Positions 23,862 through 35,467 of a stretch of DNA of 64,000 bases are shown here, piece by piece. Origin of the DNA: Limnanthes douglasii subsp. nivea (Eukaryota; Streptophyta; Magnoliopsida; Brassicales; Limnanthaceae); contig JAUPFV010000002.1 in assembly GCA_036936605.1 (NCBI GenBank), positions 123,302,376 to 123,366,375 of the forward strand, given 5' to 3'. The notes below the pieces were generated by a model. The model did no database searches. It saw only the letters and a list, made by a program, of their open reading frames with translations, and was not told the origin of the DNA. The position numbers were made by a program, and so were the translations under genes. The number at the start of each line of letters is the position of its first letter. The first letter of the stretch is position 1.

Positions 23862-25390
23862 CCATAAATTTTGAGAAAACAAAAATGTACAACAAACAAA
23901 TGTAATTGTCTGTTTAAATTAAGAGGGCATCCGGTTGACGTACTAGTTATGCAATTACGTTTGTCCTTTACAAATGGGAAACACAATCACAAACCTTATA
24001 TTTTCTTAGACGGTCATTCCCGCGCTTGTAGACTCAAGCCAGATGGAAACCACCTAGTGTATAATTTGTTTTTCCTTGGATCGCGTCCTAGGGAGATGTA
24101 TATTGGTTTGAAGCAGAATAACCCGGAGAATGTTTTCAACATGCGTACAATCTACAATTTTCGCAAAAAATATATAGATGTTGATCACGATAGACAAACT
24201 CAAATATAATATTTGTTGACCAAATTGAAGGACCATGGTTACTCCATGTGGGAGCATGTAGGTCATGAATCGGACGTAATCACCGATTGTTTTTTTTGTG
24301 CATCCTACAAGTATAGACTTGTTTTGTATATTCATGCATGTGCTTGTCATGGATTGTACGTATAAAGGTATAAGATTTCATTGCTTAAGTAGTTGGAGTA
24401 ACTTCGAGTTCAATTACATATATAGTTTCCTATGTATTTATGAATGGGGAGAATATACAAACCCATACATGGGCTTTAAGTGTTATTTTTTGTTTGAAGA
24501 TAGATAATATGCGCCCATTTCCGAGCATTATTTCCATCGATCGAGAGTTAGCTCTCATGCGAGCTATTGAAGAATTGGGCGCAACTAACTTGTTATGTAA
24601 GTTTCATATGAATAAAAACATTATTTGGACGGTTCAAAAGTTTATGCTTGATGCAGTTTTGAAGAAATTTATCGAGTTTTATGGTTTCGTTATCGACGCG
24701 AAAATGGTCAAATCTTACGATACAAATCTAGCATCATTGTGCGAAATTTTTTGTCGTTTACCCTAAATGTATCGAATATGTTATGTCTACATAAATAAAA
24801 TATAATGACGACAAGTTTCTTAATTATCGAACGAACAAGATCAAACATTATGGAAATAGAACTAAGAATAGGTAAAATTGCTTTCGTTATCATTAATTTT
24901 TTATCTCAAAAAATAAATATCGTAATTATTTATTTCCTTCGTAGGTGCAAGAGTGCTCATCTGACCCTTAAAAAATACCTTGGTATTAATCAATGCAATT
25001 TTAAACTATTTTGGGAAAAAGTTCACAATACAAAGCAGCATTCAGGGATTCTCAAATATTTCGAGCGAAGTAAGTTTCTTACTCAACCGAGTAATGCAAA
25101 TCATTTGACCTCGCAACTAGTTGGTTATGTATCCCGTGCAGGCCTAAAAAAACTATTATACGCTATTATACATTCTAAAAATATAGGTATAGATTGGGTA
25201 GCATATGATGGATGAGTACTTAGAAAAACATACGGGTTACCTTTCGCATGTGATATAACTTCAATAGCAAAATAAGGTAGATTCATTCCTAGGGAAGATC
25301 TGGATGTATTTAGGAGAATACTAGATATGGTTCATAGAAATGCTAGTACACATGAAGATGTTTTCTTAAAATACTATCCATAATAGTTAA
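23862..25390 (+). pseudogene. Mutator-like (MULE) transposase remnant
   Basis: In order on the plus strand: CNCLFKLRG and NGKHNHKP (FAR1/MULE-type DNA-binding region), GHSRACRL, PREMYIGLK, MRTIYNFRKKY, then HPTSIDLF and HVLVMDCTYK (first catalytic-domain block), ISIDRELALMRAIE (second block), LLCKFHMNKNI, and SAHLTLKKYLG with LPFACDI (C-terminal part, about 24,950-25,255). This is the order of plant MULE transposases. Stops after 24,209 and frame changes near 24,430 and 24,770 inactivate it. No terminal inverted repeats were identified on either side. Confidence 0.85.
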
Positions 25391-25525
25391 TTTCATTCGT
25401 AATTACAGATTTGAACAAGAAGATCCTATTATCAATAGGTTTATGTAGCTCTTAAAGCCCAAAACTAGTTATGATGTCATCATGAACATTAAAATAAAAA
25501 GGTAACACAAAATGCAAATCAAAAC

Positions 25526-26240
25526 TTAAAAAATGAGCTTGATATCGCTCGACGGTGTATAGTGAGTGTCTACCGATGGGTTTCTTCCAACATATGTATC
25601 AGCACCTGTTGAGGCTGGGGCGGTTAATGTATTCCATAGGTTAGTCCTAACCCAAACAGGGTACATCAAGTTCGTACCCTCTGTCCCACCCTCGAATGAA
25701 TCACCTAAAGCCGTTAAAATATGGTGTTGCCAATTCTTCCAAATCAAAAGATCCTATGGTAACTTCTAGCTAGATTTTTTACCTTTTTCTTAATCGAGGT
25801 AGGACGTATGTGATACGATATCATCAAATTTGGCTCTTCATTGTAACAAAACCAACTGACCCTAGTTATATGTACCCATCATCTGGTAATGGTTACAAAC
25901 TGTAGATAATCAAGCAAAATCTCATTGCCAGTTTTGTTGGTGCATATAGTAGATTCTAAAACGTAAATTATATACGTGGGGAGTGGCTCGCTCAAATATT
26001 TCATCAGGTGTTGGCTGCAAAAAACGACCCAGTAGCACTACAACCCGTTTTAGTCCACCCCGCATGATGATTCATATCATTAGCTGCCTCACGATGCATA
26101 CATTGTCTAGTATGTGATCCTGGCTCAATAGGGACCACATGTTGTGCCTCTAGTGTGACAGGGGACAAACTCTGACCCCGCTGTCTACTCGTTGTGGTCT
26201 TCGTTCTAACCATGTCTGCAAAGAAAAAAAATATAATCAT
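25526..26240 (-). other. Two minus-strand open frames, unidentified
   Basis: 25,526-25,747 (WKNWQHHILTALGDSFEGG...) and 26,004-26,240 (MVRTKTTTSRQRGQS...). The second start resembles, weakly, the beginnings of plant-mobile-domain/MAIN-like ORFs that often accompany MULEs, which would fit the neighbouring transposase, but there is no domain to confirm it. Stops separate the two frames. Confidence 0.3.
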
Positions 26241-26249
26241 AAAAACTCA

Positions 26250-27280
26250 TAAATGAGAGGAAACACATATTTTTGAATAAATACACAAATCATAAAGTTT
26301 ATAATATATATGCATCATGTATGCATAAAATAAACCACCAATCAAATCTACAAAACATGTAATTAAACAAAAATATAACATAATGGAATTCGCATAATTT
26401 GTATGAAATAATATTAAAATTTCGTATAAAACATGCATTTTTGGGTTGTCTTGTCACATGAATATTTGCGAGAGACCATCATCTTCATTGCATAACATGC
26501 GTGAAATCATTGGGCATGGCCGCTCGTGCCATGCAACGGACACAAACCCTAAAAACACCAAACCAGAAAACATAACTACCTAAATCATGCATCATTCAAC
26601 ACAAAATTAAATGTAAATGTACATCTTTAACTCACAAATAATAACCTACATATTTTAAAAAAACAATAACTTAAACCCTATGAAAATTTAATTTTAAAAA
26701 AACAATAATTCTAAAATAAATATTTACCAAACAAAACAATGAAATCAAATAAAAAGATACATTATTAAGCTTGTATGACATACCTTAAGGTTGTTGTGAG
26801 GTCCGATTTAAAAAATAAGGTGTTTGTAATTTGGGTTTCTAAAGAGGTTTTGAGAGAAAATAGAACAAAAATGTGAGAAATCTATCAAAATGTATTTATA
26901 TGTATTTTTTTTTCTTCAAAAAAGTGTAAAATGGTCCAAATTTTGCGAAAGATCTAACAAAACTACATGAGTTCCAACAACGCTAGATCCAACAAAAACA
27001 GTATGTAATATAGTCTGACCTAAAAATGGTATAACTTACATAGCATGAATCATTAAGAAATTTATTTTATAGTTTTTTGTCTAAAAAATAAATTTAAAAA
27101 AGGATTTAGTTTACAAGCCTGATGGGCATATCTTAGATATAAAAGAGAAGTATAACGAGGGTGGATATTTTAAAAATAAGATCTGAAATAGAATACAACA
27201 ACATGGGTTGTGGTTTTTCAAAACACGATGAATTGATGTTTCTGAGATAAAAAATCATAAGATCCTCCGTAAAGTAGATG
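26250..27280. other. AT-rich stretch, no gene recognised
   Basis: A-rich runs and very short frames only. An imperfect palindrome GGGCATGGC...GTGCCATGC lies at about 26,512-26,536. No conserved motif. Confidence 0.5.
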
Positions 27281-27289
27281 TTGATTACC

Positions 27290-29206
27290 TTAAGCTTCTG
27301 GTATTTCTGGTGGAAGTCATTACTGTTAATGGATTAAGAGAAGGTAGACATATATTAGATGATCCAACTTATTATGCGAGTAGGGAAGTTCGAAACCTAA
27401 AGGACATCAAAGAGCAAGTGTCAACGTACATTATTGAAGGCATTTACAAGATCAATTTTAGGGCAGACCGAGGGTCTTTCATGTTTGTACAGTAACCATG
27501 AAGTAGCTCATGACAGAGAAAAATATTATTTGAAATGCTTCGACCTACAATGAAATCAGATTATATAGGACCGACGAGAGAGGAAGGGAGTCTTTGATCT
27601 TGTTGATAAGTTTTTAGATGATTTTATAGATAACATTGCAATAATAAATGAGTATGAAGCCAGAGGCGGAGGGATTGTCTAATTTGGGGATGAGGCTGAT
27701 AATAGTTTTGTTCTACTCGAGGAGCACACATGAATAGAAAATTAAGTGATGGACATCTTAGCATAGATCAGTGATAATGGTTTACCAATAATTTTTAAAG
27801 AAACTCGCACTGAATTCATCTGAGCGATGGGCTCTGTTACTATCAATACTGAAGATTGAGCTTTTTATCTGTTCTTTGGTGATAAGGCGCATCATATGAG
27901 ATTTATCCAATTCATAAAGTCTATAAGTGATAAGGGTTATAATTTTATCAATGTCAGGGTATGAAGACGGGTTTTTTACCCCAAGAATATTGTCTAAGTA
28001 ACCGACATATATATCAGCCACCTCTTTCGGTTGTAGACAATATTATAGTTGTTGTCGAAAGTGAAAATATTTTTGTTCATAGCGATCTGGGTCTTGATAC
28101 TATTATAAAAGAACTTAGAGTTGCGATCCTCAAGTTTAAGCCAAGTCTCATGAGATTTATGTTTAAGAAAGGATCATTCAGCGCGACTGAATAAAATATA
28201 AGTCTTCGAGACATTAATTTAAACCTCGACGAGATAAGGATTTACGGGATCGTTAGTGAGAGCCTCTAGAGCTAGGAAAAGATAAGAATGGATATATCGG
28301 CATGCTCATTAATATGGTTGAAATCCTTCTTGTTCAGGGTAGAGAGAGAGGGTTGAAGGTGATACAATTTAGACGAGATAATGGCCATAGCGGAGCCAGT
28401 TAGGAGGAGATTCAAGATATTGTTAATTATGGGATAGCAGTTGAGGTGGGTTTTCCACATGTTGAAATAGCATAAAGTTTTTGTCAAGAAGTTATAGGAA
28501 GTGGTAAGAGTAGGGTGATCGGATTGAGGTCAGAAGTGCGTGGGAAGTCATATTGGGTGAAATAATTTTAGAAAGGGGTCACTTTAATGGCTATCGATAA
28601 GGGCTCTATCAATTTTTTAGAAGATGGGGTTTGATGGTTGTTTATTCTACTAGGAGAATTGAAATCCAGTAGCACAGAGATCCATGAGCTTATTTTTGTA
28701 ACAACATTTATTAAAGTTTTTTATCGAACTGCTACAGAGAACTGAATTTCTTGTTCGGTCCTCTAGTTTGTAGATTTCATTGAAATCACCAAAGGCAATC
28801 CATGGAGTACATTAGTGATGGTTAGATATATAGGTTATGTCATGGCATATGGGCATACGATCTGATGTATTTTTATACGAATAAACAACAGAAATAGAGA
28901 AATAACTATTATATGCAATATTATTAATAATGTAATCCATAATTTGGGTAGTGATAAAGCGAAAGGTTAATTTATATGCACTAGTCTCCATGCTAACCAA
29001 ATACGACCTAACATGTGCATGCAATGGTTGGTTTTAAAATAGCAAAAAGGCAACATTATTTTCATGATTTTAGAAACTTTATACTGCTAAACTTTGATTT
29101 CGAGCATACACATAAGTGTAATGTCATTACAAAAGACATACTTGGTTACATTATTTTATCTTATTGGGTTATTTAGACCTCTAACATTCCAGACAGCTAT
29201 AATCAT
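27290..29206 (-). pseudogene. L1-type LINE ORF2 remnant (endonuclease and partial RT)
   Basis: The ORF2 start is preserved: ATG at 29,206 gives MIIAVWNVRGLNNP, the hallmark beginning of plant L1 AP-endonucleases. Further on: PWIAFGDFNEIYKLEDR (about 28,790, endonuclease), EQIKSSIFSI...DEFSASFFKNYW (27,782-27,900, start of RT) and TIISLIPKLDNPSA...IYKII (about 27,680-27,580). Weaker RT similarity (SALKLIL) continues to about 27,300. The catalytic FADD region, RNase H and poly-A tail are missing. Stops are frequent. Confidence 0.8.
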
Positions 29207-30240
29207 AAAAATAAAAGAGGAAGAATACGGGAGTTACTAGTTGAGGACCATAAGATTAGCCTGAGTGGCTGGGACAATAGGGTCAGCAAGAGAGATCATG
29301 GAACGTGAGGATGGTGAGATGATCTTAATGGAAGGGTCATAATTACCAAAATTGATTTGAGTATCCCTAGAAATTAAGCCAACCGTGTGAGAAGAACTAA
29401 TGGGCTCATGGGTCATTCATTCCACGTCGAGACGCATCATGAGATTATTGTAACCTGGCGAGTGTGGTGTCTCACTGTCACTGGAATAGTCAGGCCCTAA
29501 AATGCAGGTGTTAATCATGGGCTCTTTTCTAGGTCAATGACCCTCAATGTGGTCATCAAATCACCGAGAATGTTTGGGTTCACTTACGGAATTGAGATAT
29601 CGGCACCTATGGGATAGTTAGGGTTCTCATTACAGTTCTCATCAAGGTTACTAAAAGTGGTGCAAGCGAGGCAAATAACTAGCAACCCCTAGGACTCGAT
29701 CCTTTGTCAAAGTGGGCTAGTTCATACATATGATCTCAATGGTATTCGGGAAGTCATCAGGGGCCCGTATAATGATGCAAATGACAAATATAAGACGAAC
29801 CCCATTTAATGTGTGTGTATTAATGTATATCAGTGTGATGATGAAGGATCCAAGAGTTCTTAGGCCTTTCTCAAATCATAGCTCATAAGGGAAACCATGG
29901 AATTTCACCCAAAGTGGAACGGCCTTTGGAGATTCCATGGTGGAAGAGGCTATCGACTCTCATATCTTGAGAAAGATATGATGAATGTTGAAAAACTAAG
30001 ATGCCCTAACGGGGTTACTTTGCATTCACGGAGGACATGCATGCCCCACATCATGGTCGCGATAACTTGTCCATGATAAGGCATGGGCTTCTTGCTCAAG
30101 AAATCCCCTAACAAGAACTTGGCCTAATCAAACTTGTCTACACTGATGTTTTCACGAGGGAAGATGAGGATCTCATTCTCAATGCGTGGGTTTTAAATAT
30201 TTTCCATATTCATGGCTGACTGGTTCTCCTGTGGAGCAGC
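29207..30240 (-). pseudogene. LINE ORF1 remnant (DUF4283-like)
   Basis: In minus frames: FLSKKPMPYHGQVIATMMWG (about 30,110-30,050), then VPLWVKFHGFP (about 29,910), then HTLNGVRLIFV and APDDFPNTIEI (about 29,810-29,735). This is the layout of the DUF4283 domain of plant L1 ORF1 proteins (DxW...PLWVxxxGxP...TxxRxxFAxxCxE). It lies directly upstream of ORF2 in the same orientation. Broken by frameshifts. Confidence 0.65.
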
Positions 30241-30617
30241 AACAATACTTGAGTTGGATATCACCTTGTTTGTGTTTTAATTTCACCCGAAACTATTACT
30301 TAAAATAGTTGGTTTGATCACAAGTTAAAATTTTCTTCTATTTACATAAATACACTGTCAAGTATCTCATTATCACCTAATACTCAAAACTGCTAAACTA
30401 CCAATGGATACTTCAACAAAAGAAAGAACATAAAATAACATTCTTGTCTTTTTTTAACCAAACATTTTTTCCAACATTTTTTAGAAAAAAATCTGTATAT
30501 TTCAAACTGTAGTTCAAAAAAAGTTCAAAAGTACCATCAACATTGTTTTTTCAGACGACCAAAACTACATCCATGAATTTTTATTTTTTATTTTTTTGTT
30601 AGACCCAGCTAGGTTGG
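30241..30617. other. AT-rich spacer, nothing recognised
   Basis: A/T homopolymer runs, no frame or repeat of note. Confidence 0.5.
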
Positions 30618-31680
30618 TCTCGCATCTTGTATCATAAAGTAGTACATGTCTCACATCTCTCCACTTAATCATGCTTGGTATTTCCACCTCATCATGCATG
30701 GTATGTCCACTTCATCATATATAGTCTCTTTACTTTCATCATGTTTGGTCTCTCTATTTCATCATGCTTGGTCTCTCTACTTCCAACATAACTGGTCTTT
30801 CCACTTTATCATACCTAATCTCTTCACCTACATAATTTCTGATCTCTCTATTTTATGATGTCTGGTCTTTCCACTTTAGAATATATGATCTCGCATATCT
30901 TCATTTTATCATGAATGGTCTCTCTATTTCATCATACATGGTCTTTTCACTTATCTTGCTCGGGCTTTCTACTTTAGGATTTTTGGTCTCTATATTTCCA
31001 GCATGTTTGGTATCTCCACTTCATCATGTTTGGTCTCTTCATTTTTATCATGCCTGGTTTATCTAATTCATTATACCTAGTCTCTCCACTTCATCATGCA
31101 TGCTTTCTTCACTTTATCATGCATGATCTCATATATCTCCAGTTTATCATGCTTCGTCTCCCCACTTCATCGTGGCTGACCTATCCACTTCATCATGTCT
31201 AGTATCTTCACTTCCATCATTTTTGGTCTTTCCACTTTATCATGACTGGTCTCTCCACTCCCATCATGTTTGGTTTTTCTATTTCATCATATCTTGTCTC
31301 GCATCTCTTCATTTCATCATGCATGGTTGTTCTACTTCATTGTGCCTTGTCTCGCATCTCTTCATTTCAGCATGTATGGTCTCTCCATTTTATCATGTCT
31401 AGTCTTTCCACTTCATCATGCATGGTATTTCCACTTAATCATTCTTTGTCTATCCACTTTATCATACCTCGTCTCCCCGCTTCATCATGTATGGTCTATC
31501 GACTTTATTATATCTGGTCTCTCCACTACACCATGCATGGTATTTCCATTTCATCATGCACTGTCTCGCATCTCTTATTCATCATGCACTATCTTGCATC
31601 TCTCATTCATCGTGCATGGTCTCACATATCCTCATTATATCATGTTTAGTCTCGCATCTCTCAATTTCATCATGCGAGTC
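30618..31680. repeat. ~23-bp minisatellite, roughly 40-45 units
   Basis: Degenerate head-to-tail repeat with consensus close to TTCATCATGCATGGTCTCTCC plus AC. Unit length is 23-24 bp with longer variants that insert CGCATCTC (for example near 30,890, 31,290 and 31,570). Open frames of up to 142 aa across it are repeat translations (in-frame SSCLVSL-type repeats), not genes. Confidence 0.93.
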
Positions 31681-31874
31681 TAGGGAAAAACAAAGTACGA
31701 GATATGAGACCATGAAAACCTTATGCAAGACCAAGGTTTTTGGGTCTGGAAAAAATAATTCAAAAAATATTATCCATGGATCTTATTTTGTTTGTCATAA
31801 AATAATAAACTCGATGGTACTTTCAGATTATTATTTTTCCGAGCTATGGTTTGAAAGATATATAGTTAAAAACA

Positions 31875-31895
31875 AGAGAGAGAGAGAGAGAGAGA
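31875..31895. repeat. (GA)n microsatellite
   Basis: About ten GA units between AACAA and TGCATT. Confidence 0.95.
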
Positions 31896-32212
31896 TGCAT
31901 TGGAATATCGAATAAGAACAAATGATAGACGAAATCTTAATCTATGGTTTCACGAACATAAGATTCTCTTAGACACAAAGACTGAATTTTTATTATATAA
32001 AAAAAGAATAACTAATCGTTTAATTAGGATTTGGAAGTCTTATATAGGGATTGTCTGAAACCCTAATACAAACTAAGAAAATAAAAAAAAAATACCAAAA
32101 TCAAATCCTATCAAATCTAAACATAGTCAGATTTGATTTACTAATTAAAACATACACCTAAACTAGAATAAAATAAATATATATAAAAACATTTAAATAG
32201 TAGGTTACATCA
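31896..32212 (-). mobile_element. Possible solo or 3' LTR, Gypsy-type
   Basis: In minus orientation the segment reads TGATGTAACC ... CCAATGCA, with a TATA-like box CCTATATAAGAC in the middle and a U5-like tail. The terminal TG/CA and TATA layout fit an LTR of 317 bp. There is no partner in the window and no target duplication was found. Confidence 0.35.
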
Positions 32213-32460
32213 TTTTATCCTGTTTAGAAAGAATTCGTCCTCAAATTTATTTTATTTCTCCATTTGAAACATAGTTGCATCCACTAAAACCCCATGAAGT
32301 GTTGAACAAACTATTTGAATTATTGAAACGACCATCAACCTCGAAAGAAACATAATATAACATTTAGATACAGATTGAAGCAACGATATCACAATAGTAA
32401 AAGCAAGCACTACTAAGGCTAAAAATGCCACCAAGTAAAAGATAACTAACGTTGAGTAAC
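32213..32460 (-). pseudogene. Possible Gypsy pol C-terminal remnant
   Basis: Minus frame reads VDATMFQMEK*NKFEDEFFLN just before the putative LTR, resembling the ATWE...F.LEDK ending of plant Gypsy polyproteins. Short and ambiguous. Confidence 0.3.
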
Positions 32461-32522
32461 CAAAGATGTCATATTGCTCTACTTGGACTTGTTAAATGGA
32501 TACACGAGAATATGACTAGCGT

Positions 32523-32947
32523 GGCTTTGAACATTATACCGTCCCTAAAGTATCACATTTGATGACATATAGTCCTTTGACTTTCAAGACTTTCAAAAGT
32601 CCACTGGTAGTCTCTGGATTATCAACTTTGGATAAAGTTAGTCCACCAGATGCTTTGATTCATGTGAATCTGTCACCTATCACCATAGTTTTGTATCACC
32701 ACTGGTCCCTAACTTTAGCTCACAAGTTGTAGACTATATTTTGGTTTAACCTAAAGTTAAGAGACGAGTGGTGATACAAAATTCTGGTAATTGTGGTGAC
32801 AGGTGGCAAGTTCACATAAATCAAAAGATCTGGTTAACTAACTTTATCCAAAGCTGATAGTTTATGGACTACCAACGAACTTTTGAAAGTCAAAGGACTA
32901 TATGTTACCAAATGTGATAGTCCAAGGACGATATACTCTTCAAACCC
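32523..32947. mobile_element. 425-bp foldback MITE, MULE-like (copy 1)
   Basis: The element is nearly palindromic over its whole length. The left arm starts GGCTTTGAACATTATACCGT; the right arm ends ACTCTTCAAACCC. Both arms contain inverted copies of ATAGTCCTTTGACTTTC, GGATAAAGTTAGT and TGTATCACCACT. Flanking 10-bp direct repeats TGACTAGCGT (32,513-32,522) and TAACTAGCGT (32,948-32,957) differ at one base. A target duplication of 9-11 bp is typical of Mutator-like elements. No coding capacity. Confidence 0.92.
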
Positions 32948-32957
32948 TAACTAGCGT

Positions 32958-34184
32958 TGTTAATGTCTTAGAGAATGTTTTCAGACCCCGCTCGGATAAA
33001 CTAGACCATCTGGCTTTTAGGAACTATAATATTTAGCCATGGATGTAGAAAATCCCATAGTCCCTTTACTCAATGTCTTATCTTCCCGGTGTGAACTCGC
33101 TCTTGAATTTCAGACATGATATTTCCAATGAGAAGAGTGTCCACTGAATATATCTCAAATACGATAATAATCTCTCAGATTTTTGGTTAATGAAGTCGGC
33201 CTTGTCTGAATTAAAATATATAGTCATTTCACGACAGTAGAGTGTTCTCCTATCTGACTTGAATTGGTCTGCGATGATAGGATCTCTAGGGGTGAAGGAA
33301 GATTTCCAGCTATTAACTAGACCGCTTCAGTTAATTATCACAAATCTTTCCATGTAGTTGAATGAGTATTCTATAGATATTATATTTTCTTGGTCCTTAA
33401 AGTAGACAACTCTTATCTATTTGACTATTTTTTTGTGGTGTCTACAAGTATTCTTGCGCATGTGATTATGCAGAATTGTCCAAGTCCTCCCAGACCACCA
33501 TAAAAGAGGTCAGTGTTTATCTGAACACGTTATAAGTTCTTATTTTCCAGTAACAACCAGAAGCTGGAGAAATTTTTTGATTAGGGTTTCGTGCTGAAAA
33601 GCTTGACCACTAACGCTAGTATTCGATAGTGCGCCTTCGACCATGAGGAAAATGTAGTGAGTCCCTGTCTTTGGTGCTAACCCATCCTTTAGAGTCTGAC
33701 GCGGACTATTTATCCATAATTCACCATCTGAAACATCCACGAAAGGAAACCTTTCTTTATGCACCTCTATCTCACGACCCTTAAGTGATTCCGTATTGAT
33801 CACTACGCTTTCATGTGCTTGAGCTTATCTTTTAAGAGAGTGACCATTCCCTATGGCAGTTATAGTAAGCTTTGAGGTGGAACCCATGTCAAATATCTTC
33901 TTTATCATAGGTGAAATATCTTAAACCGATTTCGGATATAGAATCGCCAAGGGGAGAAAATGGTAGTGGTTGCCAAAATCTATAGCTTCATGGGAAAGAT
34001 TATCAACGAACAAGTATCCATCTAGAGTGAGTGCATTTAAGGTAATCAAATCTTTAGCAGAATAATAATAAGTTAAAATAGGTATTGTGCTAAAGACAAG
34101 ATATGGAACTGCAATAGATATGGGGTCTTTCCCGCTCAATGTCGATAACGGCTCTGCTGGTCGCCATCTCTCCAATCCCACCAT
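32958..34184 (-). pseudogene. Gene-like fragments on the minus strand, unidentified
   Basis: Frames of non-repetitive, protein-like composition at 33,540-33,803 (HKERFPFVDVSDGELWINSP...) and 33,921-34,196 (GKDPISIAVPYLVF...), with further weakly open sequence from 33,000 to 33,530. No family recognised. They follow the Toc159-like piece in the same orientation and may be parts of captured or degraded host genes. Confidence 0.35.
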
Positions 34185-34665
34185 ACACTTCCTCAAGCTG
34201 CAGGGCCTTCTTTTTTGCAGAATCTAGGCTGAATTGTTAACCAGATTTCCTTCCCCCAGAAAATGTCAAACGATAAAGAACTTGTGTTGTTATTGGATCT
34301 TCAAGAGAATGCCGTAGCCTCTGAACAAGCCTAAAATACTTCACCTTTATCTGTTGTACCTTTTCTAGTTTATTTTTCTCCCCATTAGAAAACTTAGCCT
34401 TGGGCTCCCCACCAGTTGCAAGTCCAGAATGATTAAATATGCTAAGACGAACTAATCGGACAAGCTCCTCACATACCCGCAATTCCTCTGATGTATCCTT
34501 ATAATAACGCTCACCGATAACAACAAAAACTGGACTAGACAAAACCTTTATATAAGGGTGGAAAATATAAGGTGAAGGAAAAGCCAATACCAATCTTGTA
34601 AACATAAGAGATTCAATATTCAAATTTGAGGTAGAAGATTTATCATTCAAGGCTTTTGTCTTCAC
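34185..34665 (-). pseudogene. Toc159-like fragment (chloroplast import receptor) fused to unknown sequence
   Basis: Residues 98-142 of the 142-aa frame 34,665-34,237 read KLEKVQQIKVKYFRLVQRLR...TTQVLYRL, the conserved segment in front of the GTPase domain of Toc159/Toc132 outer-envelope import receptors. A single in-frame stop follows, then FSLDSAKKKALQLEE, which continues the same family alignment. The GTPase P-loop that should come next is absent. Residues 1-97 do not match that receptor and are unassigned. A degraded or captured fragment, not a gene. Confidence 0.7.
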
Positions 34666-34840
34666 AGACTTCTCTCTTAGCTATTTGTGAATAGATTTAA
34701 CAATTTTTGAAATTTTCTGCTTTAGTAGCCATATTGGGCTCAATTCATTCATGTCACCCTGCTCCTTACTAACATTTCTAGCCTGGGGTGGTGGCTCGAC
34801 GAAAGTGTTAAATACATCTATGTTCACATTTTATTCCCTT

Positions 34841-35333
34841 CGTTGGCGGAAAATATAAAACAACACTCTCTTTAAAACAAAACAAACAACTTTGATATAG
34901 ATAGAAAAGGAGAAATATTACAAGAACACTCTTACAACTCACACTAGAAGAGAAAATATTTTTTTTAACACTCAAGAGAGCATTCTTGTCTCTCTTTTCT
35001 CTCTCTCTCTAATTTTCTCTCTAACTTTGATTCTTGGTGTGTTTGTGTGATGCACTAGATGGTGGGAGAGCTCCACTATTTATAGGAATATAGTGGAGAC
35101 AAAGATCCACCATCCAAGAGGTTTTTGGATATTAACACACTCAACATCAATACTACACTCAAAGTTAAGGTGTTTCTTACACTCAATCTAAAAGTGTGTC
35201 TTGCACTCAACCTAAACAACTAAATATTAATTTAAATGTTTCTAGAATATTCTTTCTAGATGTGCCTTATTAAGTGGGTTGGACCCTTTGAGTGGGTTGG
35301 GCCCTTTAAGTGGATCAAGTTTATGATCCAACA
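34841..35333 (-). repeat. 3' LTR of Copia C
   Basis: 493 bp, GTTGGCGGAAAATAT...GATCCAACA in plus orientation. Contains CT-rich tracts (about 34,985-35,025) shared with the other LTR. Confidence 0.92.
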
Positions 35334-35346
35334 CTCCCCCTTAAAC
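35334..35346 (-). promoter_or_regulatory. Copia C polypurine tract
   Basis: Minus strand TTTAAGGGGGAG immediately before the 3' LTR. Confidence 0.88.
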
Positions 35347-35467
35347 TTGATCCCGTGACCCCTAGTAGTTTCCTTAATCGTTTGAAGTCTTCGCTTTTCA
35401 GTGGCTTGGTGAAAATATCAGCAGCTTGATCTTGTGTCTTCACATATTCAACTTGCACATCCTTTCT

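Noticed and set aside
27310..27495. Plus-strand 61-aa frame MEVITVNGLREGRH...
   Set aside because: It is opposite the minus-strand LINE reverse transcriptase remnant and has no match of its own.
30646..31915. Several overlapping plus-strand open frames (70-142 aa) rich in SSCLVSL-type repeats
   Set aside because: They are translations of the 23-bp minisatellite in all three frames, with no independent evidence of coding.
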